45,351 nt of DNA from Prochlorococcus sp. AG-347-L17 (GTDB taxonomy: Bacteria; Cyanobacteriota; Cyanobacteriia; PCC-6307; Cyanobiaceae): NCBI GenBank assembly GCA_003278925.1, contig QCCN01000013.1:1-45351 (forward strand). Direction: 5' to 3'. The notes under the pieces were generated by a model. That model had not been told where the DNA came from, searched no databases, and worked only from the letters and a program-made list of their open reading frames with translations. Numbering within the stretch: position 1 is the stretch's first letter; each line of letters begins with the position of its first letter. This document shows, in pieces, positions 19,285 through 27,782 of this stretch. The position numbers and the translations under genes were made by a program.

Positions 19285-19304
19285 CTTTAATTACTTAATT
19301 AAAG
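19285..19304. promoter_or_regulatory. Perfect inverted repeat in the ureD/ureE divergent promoter
   Basis: CTTTAATT and AATTAAAG, separated by the four bases ACTT, form a perfect 8-bp inverted repeat. It lies midway between the divergent ureD and ureE start codons, which are 48 bases apart. It does not match the NtcA consensus. Its location over both promoters would suit an operator, but AT-rich DNA produces such repeats by chance, so this is tentative. Confidence 0.4.
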
Positions 19305-19322
19305 TAACCAAAAATTTTGATT

Positions 19323-19772
19323 ATGAGAATGAATAAACAAATTGTTGTAACTGATTGGATTAAGGAAAAACCAAAATTAGGTTCATTTTTAAAACTAACC
19401 TTAAGTTCAGATGAAAGAAGAATCTTAAGAGGTAAAAGATTAAGTGATTGTGATCAAGAAATAATTTTACAATTACCTAGAAAAGGCAAATTAAATGATG
19501 GAGATATTCTTTCAACTAATAAGTCCAATTTTTATGTAGAGATAATTGCCAAAACAGAAGATTTAATTGAAATAAGTTCAAATTCTAAAATTGAGCTTAT
19601 TAAAACTGCTTATCATCTTGGGAATAGGCACGTGGAAGTAGAAATCGAAGAAGGCATACTTCTAACAAAAAGTGATTATGTTATTGAAAATATGCTTATT
19701 AATTTTAAAGTTGATGTAAAAAATACGAAAAAAAAGTTTTTCCCGGAAAAAGGTGCCCATAGTCATGAGTAA
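19323..19772 (+). CDS. ureE: Urease accessory protein UreE
   Basis: UreE is the nickel metallochaperone that hands nickel to UreG during urease maturation. The protein is about 149 residues from ATG 19323. A second ATG two codons later and an upstream TTG at 19317 are alternatives. The N-terminal domain shows LTLSSDERRILRGKRL and QLPRKGKLNDGDIL. The C-terminal metal-binding domain has TAYHLGNRHVEVEIEEG, with the conserved nickel-binding histidine. The tail is short (AHSHE), with only two His, unlike the His-rich tails of enteric UreE. The stop overlaps the ureF start by eight bases. Confidence 0.92.
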   Translation: MRMNKQIVVTDWIKEKPKLGSFLKLTLSSDERRILRGKRLSDCDQEIILQLPRKGKLNDGDILSTNKSNFYVEIIAKTEDLIEISSNSKIELIKTAYHLGNRHVEVEIEEGILLTKSDYVIENMLINFKVDVKNTKKKFFPEKGAHSHE

Positions 19773-20451
19773 AAGTCACTTATTAAAATATTTATTAATA
19801 AGCCCTAACTTACCAGTTGGAGGATTTTGTTATTCAGAGGGAATGGAGAGTTATCTTCATAATAAAAATTTAACAGATTCAAATTCGGTAAAAGACTTAA
19901 TAATAAGTGAACTAGAAATTGGTCAGATAAGACTAGATGCAAGACTTTTACTAGATTTTTTTGATATTTTTAATGAGATAAACGACCGCAAAAATTTAAA
20001 AGGTAATTTGCAAAAGCTAATGAGTTTGGATAAATGGATCCTCTCATCAAAGGATTCTCTCGAAATTAGAGAACAACAAATTCAAATGGCAAAATCTCTC
20101 TTTGATTTAACCAAAGAATTTGGATTTGAATATCTATATGAAAATAATAAAAAAAGCTCCTGGTCATTAGCGTGGAGTTGGGCTTGTTATTGTTTTGAAA
20201 TTACCAAGTTAGAGATGGTTGAGAATTTTTTCTATGCGTGGAGTGCAAACCAACTTAGTGCTGCATTAAGAATTATTCCTATTGGGTCAACAAAAGCACA
20301 ATTAATTCAGAGAGACTTATTAGCAATAATTTCAAAAGTTTCTAAAGAAATTATGGACAAAGAAATTGATGACATCTATTTTGGCAATGTAGGTTTAGCT
20401 ATGGCACAACAAAATCATAATGACCTTTATACAAAACTTTTTAGAAATTAA
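19765..20451 (+). CDS. ureF: Urease accessory protein UreF
   Basis: UreF is an all-helical accessory factor that acts with UreD and UreG as the fidelity and nickel-gating component of urease activation. The conserved N-terminal block LISPNLPVGGFCYSEGMESY is clear, as is YAWSANQLSAALRIIPIGSTKAQ near the C-terminus. I start at ATG 19765 (MSKSHLL), which overlaps ureE by eight bases; a GTG at 19753 would add four residues. It is three bases upstream of ureG, completing a tight ureEFG cluster. Confidence 0.94.
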   Translation: MSKSHLLKYLLISPNLPVGGFCYSEGMESYLHNKNLTDSNSVKDLIISELEIGQIRLDARLLLDFFDIFNEINDRKNLKGNLQKLMSLDKWILSSKDSLEIREQQIQMAKSLFDLTKEFGFEYLYENNKKSSWSLAWSWACYCFEITKLEMVENFFYAWSANQLSAALRIIPIGSTKAQLIQRDLLAIISKVSKEIMDKEIDDIYFGNVGLAMAQQNHNDLYTKLFRN

Positions 20452-20454
20452 TTT

Positions 20455-21066
20455 ATGAGCAGCAAATTGAGAGTAGGGGTTGCAGGACCTGTAGGTTCAG
20501 GAAAAACTGCATTAGTAGAGACTCTATGCTTAAGCATGAAAAAAAATTATGAGATAGCAGTTGTCACGAATGATATCTACACCAAAGAAGATGCTAACTT
20601 TCTGATAAATAAAAAGGTTTTAGAGGAAGGAAGGATTATCGGTGTAGAAACAGGAGGTTGTCCTCATACCGCGATAAGAGAAGATTGTTCATTAAATAAA
20701 AATGCAGTTTTAGATTTAGAAAATAAATATAATCCTTTAGATTTTGTTTTCGTAGAAAGTGGAGGTGATAATTTAGCATCTAGTTTTAGTCCGGAACTTG
20801 TAGATTTATCAATATATGTAATTGATGTTTCTGCCGGAGACAAAATCCCCAGAAAAGGGGGACCAGGGATAACAAGGTCGGATTTATTATTAATAAACAA
20901 AATTGACTTAGCAGATAAAGTTGGTGCAGATTTAAATATTATGAAAAGTGATACTGAATTTATGAGAAAAGGGAAACCTTGGTTTTTCACCAATCTAAGT
21001 AGCGGCATAGGAGTTGAAGAAATAACTCAATTTTTAGAATCACATATACCCAACGATCGAAACTAG
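20455..21066 (+). CDS. ureG: Urease accessory GTPase UreG
   Basis: UreG is the SIMIBI-class GTPase whose GTP hydrolysis drives nickel insertion into urease. The 203-residue protein has the P-loop [21 protein letters not shown], the nickel-binding Cys-Pro-His in [15 protein letters not shown], the Walker B/G3 region [10 protein letters not shown], and the base-specificity motif [10 protein letters not shown]. It is the last urease gene before the urea transporter operon and is separated from urtA by 128 bases that carry an NtcA-type promoter. Confidence 0.97.
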   Translation: MSSKLRVGVAGPVGSGKTALVETLCLSMKKNYEIAVVTNDIYTKEDANFLINKKVLEEGRIIGVETGGCPHTAIREDCSLNKNAVLDLENKYNPLDFVFVESGGDNLASSFSPELVDLSIYVIDVSAGDKIPRKGGPGITRSDLLLINKIDLADKVGADLNIMKSDTEFMRKGKPWFFTNLSSGIGVEEITQFLESHIPNDRN

Positions 21067-21104
21067 AAAAATGTTCTTTACTAATATATTGGATTCAACA
21101 AAAA

Positions 21105-21146
21105 GTTACGACTGATACAAAACGAATCCTCACTCGTTAATAACTT
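21105..21146 (+). promoter_or_regulatory. NtcA-activated promoter of urtA
   Basis: GTT at 21105-21107, eight bases, then TAC at 21116-21118 gives GTTN8TAC, one mismatch from the NtcA consensus GTAN8TAC. Exactly 22 bases downstream is TAACTT (21141-21146), fitting the TAN3T -10 element. This spacing is the classic class II NtcA promoter. NtcA activates urea transport genes under nitrogen limitation in marine cyanobacteria, so site and context agree. The 5' leader also contains a small CCCT/AGGG hairpin. Confidence 0.75.
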
Positions 21147-21194
21147 TTACTTTATCCCCCTAATGAGGGTCAATTACCTAATTTATCCTAATTC

Positions 21195-22472
21195 ATGAGA
21201 ATTTCAAGGCGTATTTTGGCAGGTTTAGCTACTGCCTCACTTGCGGTCACCGCAACTTCCTGTGGTGGAGGCGGAACCTCCGGAAGTTTCGATGACACAG
21301 TAACCGTTGGTATTTTGCATTCGTTATCCGGAACAATGGCTATCTCTGAATCAACTCTTGTTGATACAGAAAAAATGGCTATTGAAGAGATAAATGCTGC
21401 TGGTGGTGTTACAGTTGGCGGAAAAAGCTACAAAATAGAATACATAGTTGAAGATGGTGCATCTGACTGGCCAACTTTTGCTGAAAAATCAAAGAAACTT
21501 ATAGACCAAGACGGAGTTCCCGTCGTATTTGGTGGATGGACATCCGCAAGTAGAAAGGCTATGTTACCTGTCTACGAATCCAAAGATGCTTTCCTCTACT
21601 ACCCAATTCAATATGAAGCTCAAGAATGTTCTAACAACATTTTCTATACAGGAGCCACACCAAACCAACAATCGGAACCCGCTACAGATTTCATGTATAA
21701 GCGTTCTCCCGCAGCTGGTGGAGATTTCTTCCTTGTAGGTTCTGATTATGTTTTCCCAAGAACTTCAAACACAATCACAAAAGCTCAGGTAAAACAGTTA
21801 GGCGGTAAAGTTGTTGGAGAAGATTACCTTCCATTAGGAAATACTGAAGTTGCTCCAATTATCTCAAAAATCAAAAAAGCGTTGCCTGACGGTGGAATAA
21901 TCATTAATACTCTTAATGGTGACCAAAACGTTGCATTCTTCAAACAGATTCAAGACGCAGGTATCACACCTTCAAGTGGGTACTACGTAATGAACTATTC
22001 AATTGCTGAAGAAGAGATTAGTACAATTGGTCCTGAGTTCCTTGAAGGTCACTACGGAGCTTGGAACTACATGATGTCAATTGATACTCCTGCATCTAAG
22101 AAATTTGCTGCAAGTTTCAAGAAAAGATGGGGGTCAGATCGTGTTGTAGCTGATCCTCAAGAATCTGCTTATAACATGGTCTACTTATGGAAACAGGCAG
22201 TAGAAGATGCTGGAACATTCGACGACAACGCTGTAAGGGAAGCCCTTGTTGGACAAAAGTTTGATGCTCCACAAGGTCCTGTTGAAGTTATGCCTAATCA
22301 CCACTTATCTCAAACAGTAAGAATTGGGGAGATTAATGCAGAGGGTGGTTTTACAATCCTTGAAGAAACAGGAGTTGTTCTTCCTCAAGCATGGAACCAA
22401 AAGCATCCAAGTTCAAAAGGATTTGCATGCGATTGGACAGATCCTTCAAAAGGAGAAAAGTATAAGCTTTAA
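21195..22472 (+). CDS. urtA: Urea ABC transporter, substrate-binding lipoprotein
   Basis: UrtA is the periplasmic urea-binding protein of the high-affinity UrtABCDE transporter. The 425-residue precursor begins with a basic signal sequence and a likely lipoprotein cleavage before Cys in TATSCGGGG. The mature part shows TVGILHSLSGTMAISE, VFGGWTSASRKAMLPV, LFYY-type PIQYEAQECS and NIFYTGATPNQQ, all typical of the urea/short-chain amide branch of the Leu/Ile/Val-binding family. It is less AT-rich with more C-ending codons than neighbouring genes, as expected for an abundant protein. An NtcA-type site lies upstream and a strong hairpin immediately downstream. Confidence 0.97.
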   Translation: MRISRRILAGLATASLAVTATSCGGGGTSGSFDDTVTVGILHSLSGTMAISESTLVDTEKMAIEEINAAGGVTVGGKSYKIEYIVEDGASDWPTFAEKSKKLIDQDGVPVVFGGWTSASRKAMLPVYESKDAFLYYPIQYEAQECSNNIFYTGATPNQQSEPATDFMYKRSPAAGGDFFLVGSDYVFPRTSNTITKAQVKQLGGKVVGEDYLPLGNTEVAPIISKIKKALPDGGIIINTLNGDQNVAFFKQIQDAGITPSSGYYVMNYSIAEEEISTIGPEFLEGHYGAWNYMMSIDTPASKKFAASFKKRWGSDRVVADPQESAYNMVYLWKQAVEDAGTFDDNAVREALVGQKFDAPQGPVEVMPNHHLSQTVRIGEINAEGGFTILEETGVVLPQAWNQKHPSSKGFACDWTDPSKGEKYKL

Positions 22473-22493
22473 TCTAAATAAAACCTATACTTC

Positions 22494-22527
22494 AAAATAA
22501 AAGGAGGTTAACGCCTCCTTTTATTTT
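22494..22527 (+). terminator. 14-bp hairpin between urtA and urtB
   Basis: AAAATAAAAGGAGG and CCTCCTTTTATTTT are perfectly complementary around the six-base loop TTAACG. The right arm ends in a T-rich run, so on RNA it resembles an intrinsic terminator. It is 21 bases after the urtA stop and 29 bases before the urtB start. It could partly terminate transcription or protect the 3' end of urtA mRNA, giving more UrtA than membrane components. Confidence 0.8.
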
Positions 22528-22555
22528 ATATAATCAAATATTTTCTTTTTTTAAA

Positions 22556-23710
22556 TTGGAGTTACTTCTCGATAGTCTTTTTAATGGTGTTGCAATCGGA
22601 TCTGTACTACTTGTTGCTGCATTAGGTCTAGCAATTGTTTTTGGTCTTATGGGTGTAATAAATCTTGCCCATGGAGAACTAATGATGCTTGGGGCTTACA
22701 CAACATATGTAACACAATTAATTTTCAAATTACCTATATTAAAACCTTTCTACAATTCGTACATAATAGTATCTATTTTCCTTGCTTTTATTGTTAGTGG
22801 AGTAGTAGGCATTCTCCTGGAAAAAACTATAATAAGAAAGCTTTATGGAAGTCCACTAGAAACACTTCTCGCAACTTGGGGCGTAAGCTTAATCCTTCAA
22901 CAATTTGTCAGAAGTGTACCTTTAGCTTATGGGACAGGTCTGGTTATAAGTCTGTTAATTGGTTTATTCTTGCCAACAACATTCCCTTCAAAAATAAAAG
23001 AATCAATAAATTTCAAATATTTTAAATTTAGTTCTTGGATATTTGCTGCTTTAACAGGGGTCCTGACAGGTAGCATAATCTCATCCTCTGTCAGCAAACT
23101 CAGTAGAGCAAGCGCTCGAAATGTTGATGTAACAGCACCCTCATGGATGAGAGGTCAAGTTGAAATTATTGGCAATGCATTTCCCAAAACAAGATTAATG
23201 ATAATTATCATTACTCTAATCTCTGTAATAGCAATAACATTATTTCTTAATCAAAGTGCTTGGGGGATGCGTATAAGAGCAGTTACTCAGAACCGACAAA
23301 TGAGTGATTGTCTTGGTATATCTACTGAAAAAGTGGATATAATTACTTTTGGAATAGGATCTGGCTTAGCAGGAGTTGCTGGGGTTGCAGTATCTCTTTT
23401 AGGCTCTGTAGGACCAAATGTTGGCGGAAACTATATAGTTGGTTGTTTTATGGTTGTAGTGCTTGGAGGTGTAGGAAATTTATTAGGAACAGTACTTGCT
23501 TCCTTTGGAATAGGAATAATGACTGATTTAATAGGAGCTGGAAGGCTCTTATCAATATGGCCAGATATGCCTTTACCTTTATCAAACACAATTAACTTTT
23601 TTGCGACCACAAGTATGGCAAGAGTAATGATATTTGCACTAATTGTTATATTCTTACAATTTAAACCTACAGGTTTATTTCCTCAAAAAGGAAGGATGGT
23701 TGAAAACTAA
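22556..23710 (+). CDS. urtB: Urea ABC transporter permease UrtB
   Basis: UrtB is one of two LivH/LivM-type permeases of the urea transporter. The 384-residue protein has about ten hydrophobic segments and the family signature near the N-terminus, LAIVFGLMGVINLAHGELMMLGAY, with the second conserved block QNRQMSDCLGISTEKVD and GGVGNLLGT near the end. The start is TTG at 22556, chosen because it gives the homologous beginning (ELLLDSLFNGVAIGS) and no ATG precedes the first helix. The stop and the urtC start share one base (TAATG), indicating coupled translation. Confidence 0.95.
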   Translation: MELLLDSLFNGVAIGSVLLVAALGLAIVFGLMGVINLAHGELMMLGAYTTYVTQLIFKLPILKPFYNSYIIVSIFLAFIVSGVVGILLEKTIIRKLYGSPLETLLATWGVSLILQQFVRSVPLAYGTGLVISLLIGLFLPTTFPSKIKESINFKYFKFSSWIFAALTGVLTGSIISSSVSKLSRASARNVDVTAPSWMRGQVEIIGNAFPKTRLMIIIITLISVIAITLFLNQSAWGMRIRAVTQNRQMSDCLGISTEKVDIITFGIGSGLAGVAGVAVSLLGSVGPNVGGNYIVGCFMVVVLGGVGNLLGTVLASFGIGIMTDLIGAGRLLSIWPDMPLPLSNTINFFATTSMARVMIFALIVIFLQFKPTGLFPQKGRMVEN

Positions 23711-24840
23711 TGTCCTTAACTAAAATTAAATTTGATAAGAAAATAGTATTATCATTTTGGATAATATTAATAGCCTTAATTATTGCAGCACCAACTCTAC
23801 TACCTGTATTTAGATTAAACCTTCTAGGTAGATACTTATCCTTATCCATAGTGGCACTTGGTGTTGATCTTATCTGGGGATATACAGGTTTACTAAGTCT
23901 TGGACAAGGTATATTTTTTGCACTAGGTGGATATTGTGCAGCAATGTATTTACAAATAACTAGCTCCTCTGAATTTCCAAATAATATTCCTGAATTTTTT
24001 GCTTTATATGGAGTTGAAAAATTACCTTTTTTCTGGGAACCGTTTAGATCGCCTTTTTTTGCCTTCTTCGCTATATGGATAATTCCAGCATTGGTTGCAG
24101 GTTTAATTGGATTTCTTGTTTTTAGGAATAGAATCAAAGGGGTTTATTTTTCTATACTTACTCAAGCTTCTCTTCTTGTATTCTTTAACTTCTTTAATGG
24201 ACAACAAAAACTTATAAATGGAACAAATGGATTAAAAACTGATGTAACACAACTATTTGGTCAGATGGTAGGCTCTGAGTCCATGCAAAGAATATTCTTT
24301 TGGATAACAGCCATACTAGTAATAGCCGCATGGTTTTTTGCAAAGTGGGTAGTTAAAGGAAGATTTGGAAATATCCTTATAGGAATACGAGATGATGAAC
24401 CAAGAGTTAGGTTTACAGGATACAACCCAGTTATATTCAAGACGATAATATTTTCTATTGCTGGAGGTCTCGCAGGAGTTTCGGGAGCTTTGTATACCGT
24501 TCAGTCTGGAATAGTATCCCCTCAATTTATGACGGTTCCCTTTTCTATAGAAATGGTTATATGGGTTGCTGTTGGAGGAAGAGGAACTTTATTGGGAGCG
24601 ATACTAGGGGCAGTTTTCATCAACTATGCAAAAAGTCTAGTAAGTGAAGCTTTACCTGCTAGCTGGATGTTTATTCAAGGAGGGTTATTTATCTTAGTTG
24701 TAACAGCTCTACCAGAAGGAGTTTTAGGATGGATGCAAGGAGATGGTCCTAGGAATCTTCTTCAAAAGTTTGGTTTGAAAAGAAAGATTGAAACCTATCC
24801 AAGCTTAGAAGTTAACAATAGGGAGGAGAATAATGAATAA
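23710..24840 (+). CDS. urtC: Urea ABC transporter permease UrtC
   Basis: UrtC is the LivM-like second membrane subunit. The 376-residue protein shows a long hydrophobic N-terminal half, the conserved LGVDLIWGYTGLLSLGQGIFFALGGY block, the cytoplasmic coupling region RDDEPRVRFTGYN, and SIAGGLAGVSGALYT. The central region GLIGFLVFRNRIKGVYFSIL is typical of urea transporters. It overlaps urtB by one base and urtD by eight bases. Confidence 0.96.
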   Translation: MSLTKIKFDKKIVLSFWIILIALIIAAPTLLPVFRLNLLGRYLSLSIVALGVDLIWGYTGLLSLGQGIFFALGGYCAAMYLQITSSSEFPNNIPEFFALYGVEKLPFFWEPFRSPFFAFFAIWIIPALVAGLIGFLVFRNRIKGVYFSILTQASLLVFFNFFNGQQKLINGTNGLKTDVTQLFGQMVGSESMQRIFFWITAILVIAAWFFAKWVVKGRFGNILIGIRDDEPRVRFTGYNPVIFKTIIFSIAGGLAGVSGALYTVQSGIVSPQFMTVPFSIEMVIWVAVGGRGTLLGAILGAVFINYAKSLVSEALPASWMFIQGGLFILVVTALPEGVLGWMQGDGPRNLLQKFGLKRKIETYPSLEVNNREENNE

Positions 24841-25582
24841 TAAAGATCTTCTAAATTTAATAGATATTACTGTTAGTTTCGAGGGTTTTTTGGCTCTCAA
24901 CAAACTTAATTTAAATTTGAAGAAAGGAGAATTAAGAGCGGTAATAGGACCCAATGGCGCAGGCAAAACAACATTTCTTGATGTAATAACTGGAAAGGTT
25001 AAGCCAACAAACGGCGAAGTAATTTTTAAAGGGAAATCTTTAGTAGGTAGAAAGGAGCATAAAATAGCCAGACTTGGAGTTGGAAGAAAGTTCCAAAGTC
25101 CAAGAATCTTTGAAAATCTAACAGTTAAAGAAAATCTTGAAATATCGGTGACAACTCCTAAAAGTCCCTTAAACCTTATAAATAAAAGTATTAAGGATGA
25201 GCAGCTTAATGAGATTGATCGTCTTATGAAGATTGTTAATTTAGCTCAAAAAGTTGATTCTAAAGCGGGATCTTTATCACATGGTCAAAAACAATGGCTC
25301 GAGATAGCCATGTTAGTAGGACAGAAGCCAGATTTAATGTTAGTAGATGAACCTGTTGCAGGTTTAACTGATGAAGAAACAGATCTTACAGCTGATTTAT
25401 TAAAATCATTATCAGGCGAAAATACAGTAGTAGTAATAGATCACGATATGGAATTCATAAGAAGACTTGATAGTAATGTTTCAGTATTAAATCAGGGCAC
25501 AGTATTATGTGAGGGAACGATGGAAACCATCCAAAAAGACAAAAAAGTAATTGATGTTTATTTAGGAAGACCTGAGGACTAG
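24833..25582 (+). CDS. urtD: Urea ABC transporter ATPase UrtD
   Basis: UrtD is one of two ATPases (LivG-like) that power urea uptake. Walker A is GPNGAGKTTFLDVITG, the Q-loop region follows with GRKFQSPRIFENLTV, the signature is LSHGQKQWLEIAM (LSHGQ in place of LSGGQ, usual for UrtD), and Walker B is LMLVDEPVAGLTDEE. The 249-residue length is normal. Start ATG 24833 overlaps urtC by eight bases; the gap to urtE is two bases. Confidence 0.96.
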   Translation: MNNKDLLNLIDITVSFEGFLALNKLNLNLKKGELRAVIGPNGAGKTTFLDVITGKVKPTNGEVIFKGKSLVGRKEHKIARLGVGRKFQSPRIFENLTVKENLEISVTTPKSPLNLINKSIKDEQLNEIDRLMKIVNLAQKVDSKAGSLSHGQKQWLEIAMLVGQKPDLMLVDEPVAGLTDEETDLTADLLKSLSGENTVVVIDHDMEFIRRLDSNVSVLNQGTVLCEGTMETIQKDKKVIDVYLGRPED

Positions 25583-25584
25583 TT

Positions 25585-26295
25585 ATGGAGAATTTACTCG
25601 AAATAAAATCGTTAAATACTTATTATGGCGAAAGTCATATTCTTAGAGATGTAGATTTAAACGTTAAATCAGGAGAAATGGTTTGTTTGATTGGAAGAAA
25701 TGGAGTTGGCAAAACAACTTTATTGAAATCACTAATTGGTTTGTTAAAACAAAAAAAAGGAGATATTTATTTGATTGGTGAAAATATCAACAGAAAAGCA
25801 CCTCATCAGAGGGCGAGGAAAGGAATGGCATACGTTCCTCAAGGGAGAGAAATTATTCCATACCTTTCAGTTGAAGAGAATCTTATGTTAGGGATGGAGT
25901 CTCTACCAGGTGGATTATCTAAGAACAAGAAAATAGATCCATTTGTCTATGATCTCTTCCCAATCCTTAAAGATTTTCTTCAAAGGAAAGGAGGAGATCT
26001 TAGTGGAGGACAACAACAGCAACTCGCTATTGCAAGAGCATTGCTAGGCAAGCCTCAACTTCTATTGCTTGACGAACCAACGGAAGGTATTCAGCCGAAT
26101 ATAGTTTTAGACATTGAAAATGCAATTAACCAGATAATTAGAGATACAGGAATTGGTGTTTTATTAGTTGAACAACATTTGCATTTTGTAAGACAAGCCA
26201 ATAGATATTATGCAATGCAACGCGGAGGTATTGTTGCTAGCGGAAATACTAGTGAGTTGAGTCAAGCGGTTATTGATAAATTCTTGAGTGTTTAA
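25585..26295 (+). CDS. urtE: Urea ABC transporter ATPase UrtE
   Basis: UrtE is the LivF-like second ATPase. Walker A is GRNGVGKTTLLKSLIG, the Q-loop region is GMAYVPQGREIIPYLSV, the signature is LSGGQQQQLAIARALLG and Walker B is LLLLDEPTEGIQPN, with the switch histidine in LLVEQHLHFV. It is 236 residues and the last gene of the urtABCDE operon. After it the gene density and functional clarity drop sharply into a region of small proteins. Confidence 0.97.
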   Translation: MENLLEIKSLNTYYGESHILRDVDLNVKSGEMVCLIGRNGVGKTTLLKSLIGLLKQKKGDIYLIGENINRKAPHQRARKGMAYVPQGREIIPYLSVEENLMLGMESLPGGLSKNKKIDPFVYDLFPILKDFLQRKGGDLSGGQQQQLAIARALLGKPQLLLLDEPTEGIQPNIVLDIENAINQIIRDTGIGVLLVEQHLHFVRQANRYYAMQRGGIVASGNTSELSQAVIDKFLSV

Positions 26296-26329
26296 TAGAT
26301 TATTATCTTGAATTGATAAAAAACTTTAT

Positions 26330-26509
26330 TCATTTTTCGCATCTTATAAGGTCTATACTGTTTGGATGCTCATTTATATACTTATTAAATTCCATTGCTA
26401 GTGTTCTAGCCTCGTAAGCGTCAAAAGCATAAAAACAATTTTCTAATCTTATATTTTGAAAGTCACGGTAATGCACTGTGTAAGGCTTCAACATATTATT
26501 TTTGTTCAT
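26330..26509 (-). CDS. Small hypothetical protein (59 residues)
   Basis: From ATG 26509 this gives a 59-residue soluble protein: a short basic start, then an aromatic and acidic core (VHYRDF, CFYAFDAYEARTLAMEFNKYI) that looks like a small alpha/beta fold, ending DLIRCEK. The frame extends upstream to 26575, but that part is Ile/Cys/Phe-rich and lacks a clear start signal, so I prefer the internal ATG; MLKPYTV at 26494 is another option. I do not recognise the family. The FDAYEAR-type pattern, where amphipathic helices follow aromatic residues, suggests a real protein. Confidence 0.55.
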   Translation of the reverse strand: MNKNNMLKPYTVHYRDFQNIRLENCFYAFDAYEARTLAMEFNKYINEHPNSIDLIRCEK

Positions 26510-26650
26510 TTTAATTTGCTGAAAAGCAATTATGTATATTTCAACCATGCATGTATTCGTAAATTTAAAGCACAACTTTTGTTGTTATCAAAATATATTG
26601 ACTTAAATTATGTAATTAAAAATACTTTATAAAGACAAAAAGTAGTTAAG

Positions 26651-26761
26651 TTATTTTTTTTTATTTTTAGAATCTTGCTTTTTACCTTCTATTAAAAAAA
26701 CAAATTTTGATAAAATATAACCAAAAACTGGGACCCAAAACTTTTCATAAAAAGATTTCAT
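26651..26761 (-). CDS. Small basic/hydrophobic hypothetical protein (36 residues)
   Basis: ATG at 26761 opens a 36-residue frame with an amphipathic and hydrophobic N-terminal half (FWVPVFGYILSKFVFLIEG) and a Lys-rich tail of about 12 residues. Such short membrane-associated proteins are frequent in Prochlorococcus. It begins six bases after the end of the 57-residue frame upstream on the same strand, suggesting a two-gene unit. No homology is recognised, so whether it is translated is uncertain. Confidence 0.4.
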   Translation of the reverse strand: MKSFYEKFWVPVFGYILSKFVFLIEGKKQDSKNKKK

Positions 26762-26767
26762 AAAAAA

Positions 26768-26941
26768 TTAGGCAGCAAATGATTCGTTATCTTCAATTTC
26801 AGTTTTATTAATACGCTTCAAATCTATAGAATCAAATAAATGTTGCATAAGCAGAAAATCAAGTTCCCCTTTCAACAAATTAACATCGGATGAAAGTAGA
26901 TCATCAACAAAATCATCAAAAGTATCTGAAAAAGGATTCAC
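26768..26941 (-). CDS. Small acidic hypothetical protein (57 residues, GTG start)
   Basis: A GTG-started frame at 26941 encodes a strongly acidic, leucine-rich 57-residue protein: NPFSDTFDDFVDDLLSSD, then LLKGELDFLLMQHLFDSIDL, ending in an Asp/Glu-rich tail. It is predicted helical and soluble, with no membrane segment. The acidic amphipathic helices recall small adaptor or anti-activator proteins, but nothing more can be claimed. It is followed six bases later by the 36-residue frame. Confidence 0.5.
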   Translation of the reverse strand: MNPFSDTFDDFVDDLLSSDVNLLKGELDFLLMQHLFDSIDLKRINKTEIEDNESFAA

Positions 26942-27341
26942 AATTAAAAATTTATTTTTGATATTATCATCGTATTAACAATAAAAGTCAACCAAATTTG
27001 AATATTAATTTTTAATTTTTTTGAAAATTAATGAATAAAAACTAAAAAATTAAATAATAAATATAAACAGGCAAAATAATAGATTTAATATCAAGCTTAG
27101 GGTTTTTGAATTAAATTTCATTTATCTTGCCTTACTTAATTTTATATCTCTCCTGATGATCATTATCAAAAAGACAATACACATATTTGTTAAAAAAATT
27201 TAAAGAATTCATCATCAAACCTTTTAATATATTTATAGCAAGACTATTGATGTGCCAATTAGGAAAGAATCACTTAAAAATTTTTAAACGTAATAAATTT
27301 ATATGGGAATAAAATTTGATATTAATAGTTAATCTTAAATA
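26942..27341. other. Gene-poor interval
   Basis: About 400 bases of very AT-rich DNA. The only ATG-started candidate is a 27-codon minus-strand frame (27132-27215) with an aromatic start and a charged tail; I regard it as doubtful. Inside it lies a 7-1-7 inverted-repeat-like sequence TGATGATCATTATCA (27154-27168), which resembles part of a Fur box, but there is no iron gene next to it. The interval may hold the promoter of the 57-residue gene. Confidence 0.4.
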
Positions 27342-27656
27342 TTATTTTTTAATTAGCTCGAAGTAACCATTTTTATTTAATAAGTACTTATCAAACCAAA
27401 GGCTTAATAGATTATCTAATCCTATTCCATTCATCTTATTTAGTTGCGAAGTCTTATAGTCTGAGAGTGCAAGCAATAAATACGGAAAAATCATATCAGA
27501 AATACCTTTTGGCAGTTTTTCTAAAGGTACTCCATGCGCTCTATCCCATAAAATTTTCATATCCTGAGAGAATAAAGAACTCCAATAACTGAAATTACAA
27601 TATAACTTGTCTGGAGGGAGGAGATTTACAGATAAAACTGGGAGAGATGAATTCAT
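27342..27656 (-). CDS. Hypothetical protein (104 residues)
   Basis: A 104-residue soluble protein of unknown function. It begins MNSSLPVLSVNLLPPDKLY and has a Trp/Ser/Phe-rich segment (NFSYWSSLFSQDMKILWDRAHG), then a helical Leu-rich region (IFPYLLLALSDYK) and a charged C-terminus. The regular alternation of hydrophobic and polar residues and the tryptophans suggest a folded protein, not a chance frame. I cannot assign a family. Neighbours are equally unknown, and the gene is separated by 126 bases from a ribbon-helix-helix-like gene on the same strand. Confidence 0.6.
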   Translation of the reverse strand: MNSSLPVLSVNLLPPDKLYCNFSYWSSLFSQDMKILWDRAHGVPLEKLPKGISDMIFPYLLLALSDYKTSQLNKMNGIGLDNLLSLWFDKYLLNKNGYFELIKK

Positions 27657-27782
27657 AGGAATAAATATTTTATAGATTAATTGAATTTAGGTTTTTGAAA
27701 TGGGAAAAATAGTTTTAATATGCGAATCTCATATAAATGCAAATTTAACTTAACGCACAGTGCATCACTTAGCAACACTTTA

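Noticed and set aside
20664..21008. 114-codon minus-strand frame inside ureG
   Set aside because: It is antisense to an intact, motif-complete GTPase and its composition mirrors that gene.
27154..27168. Palindrome TGATGATCATTATCA as a Fur box
   Set aside because: Only the right two thirds of a Fur consensus fit and no iron-related gene is adjacent; AT-rich palindromes are common here.
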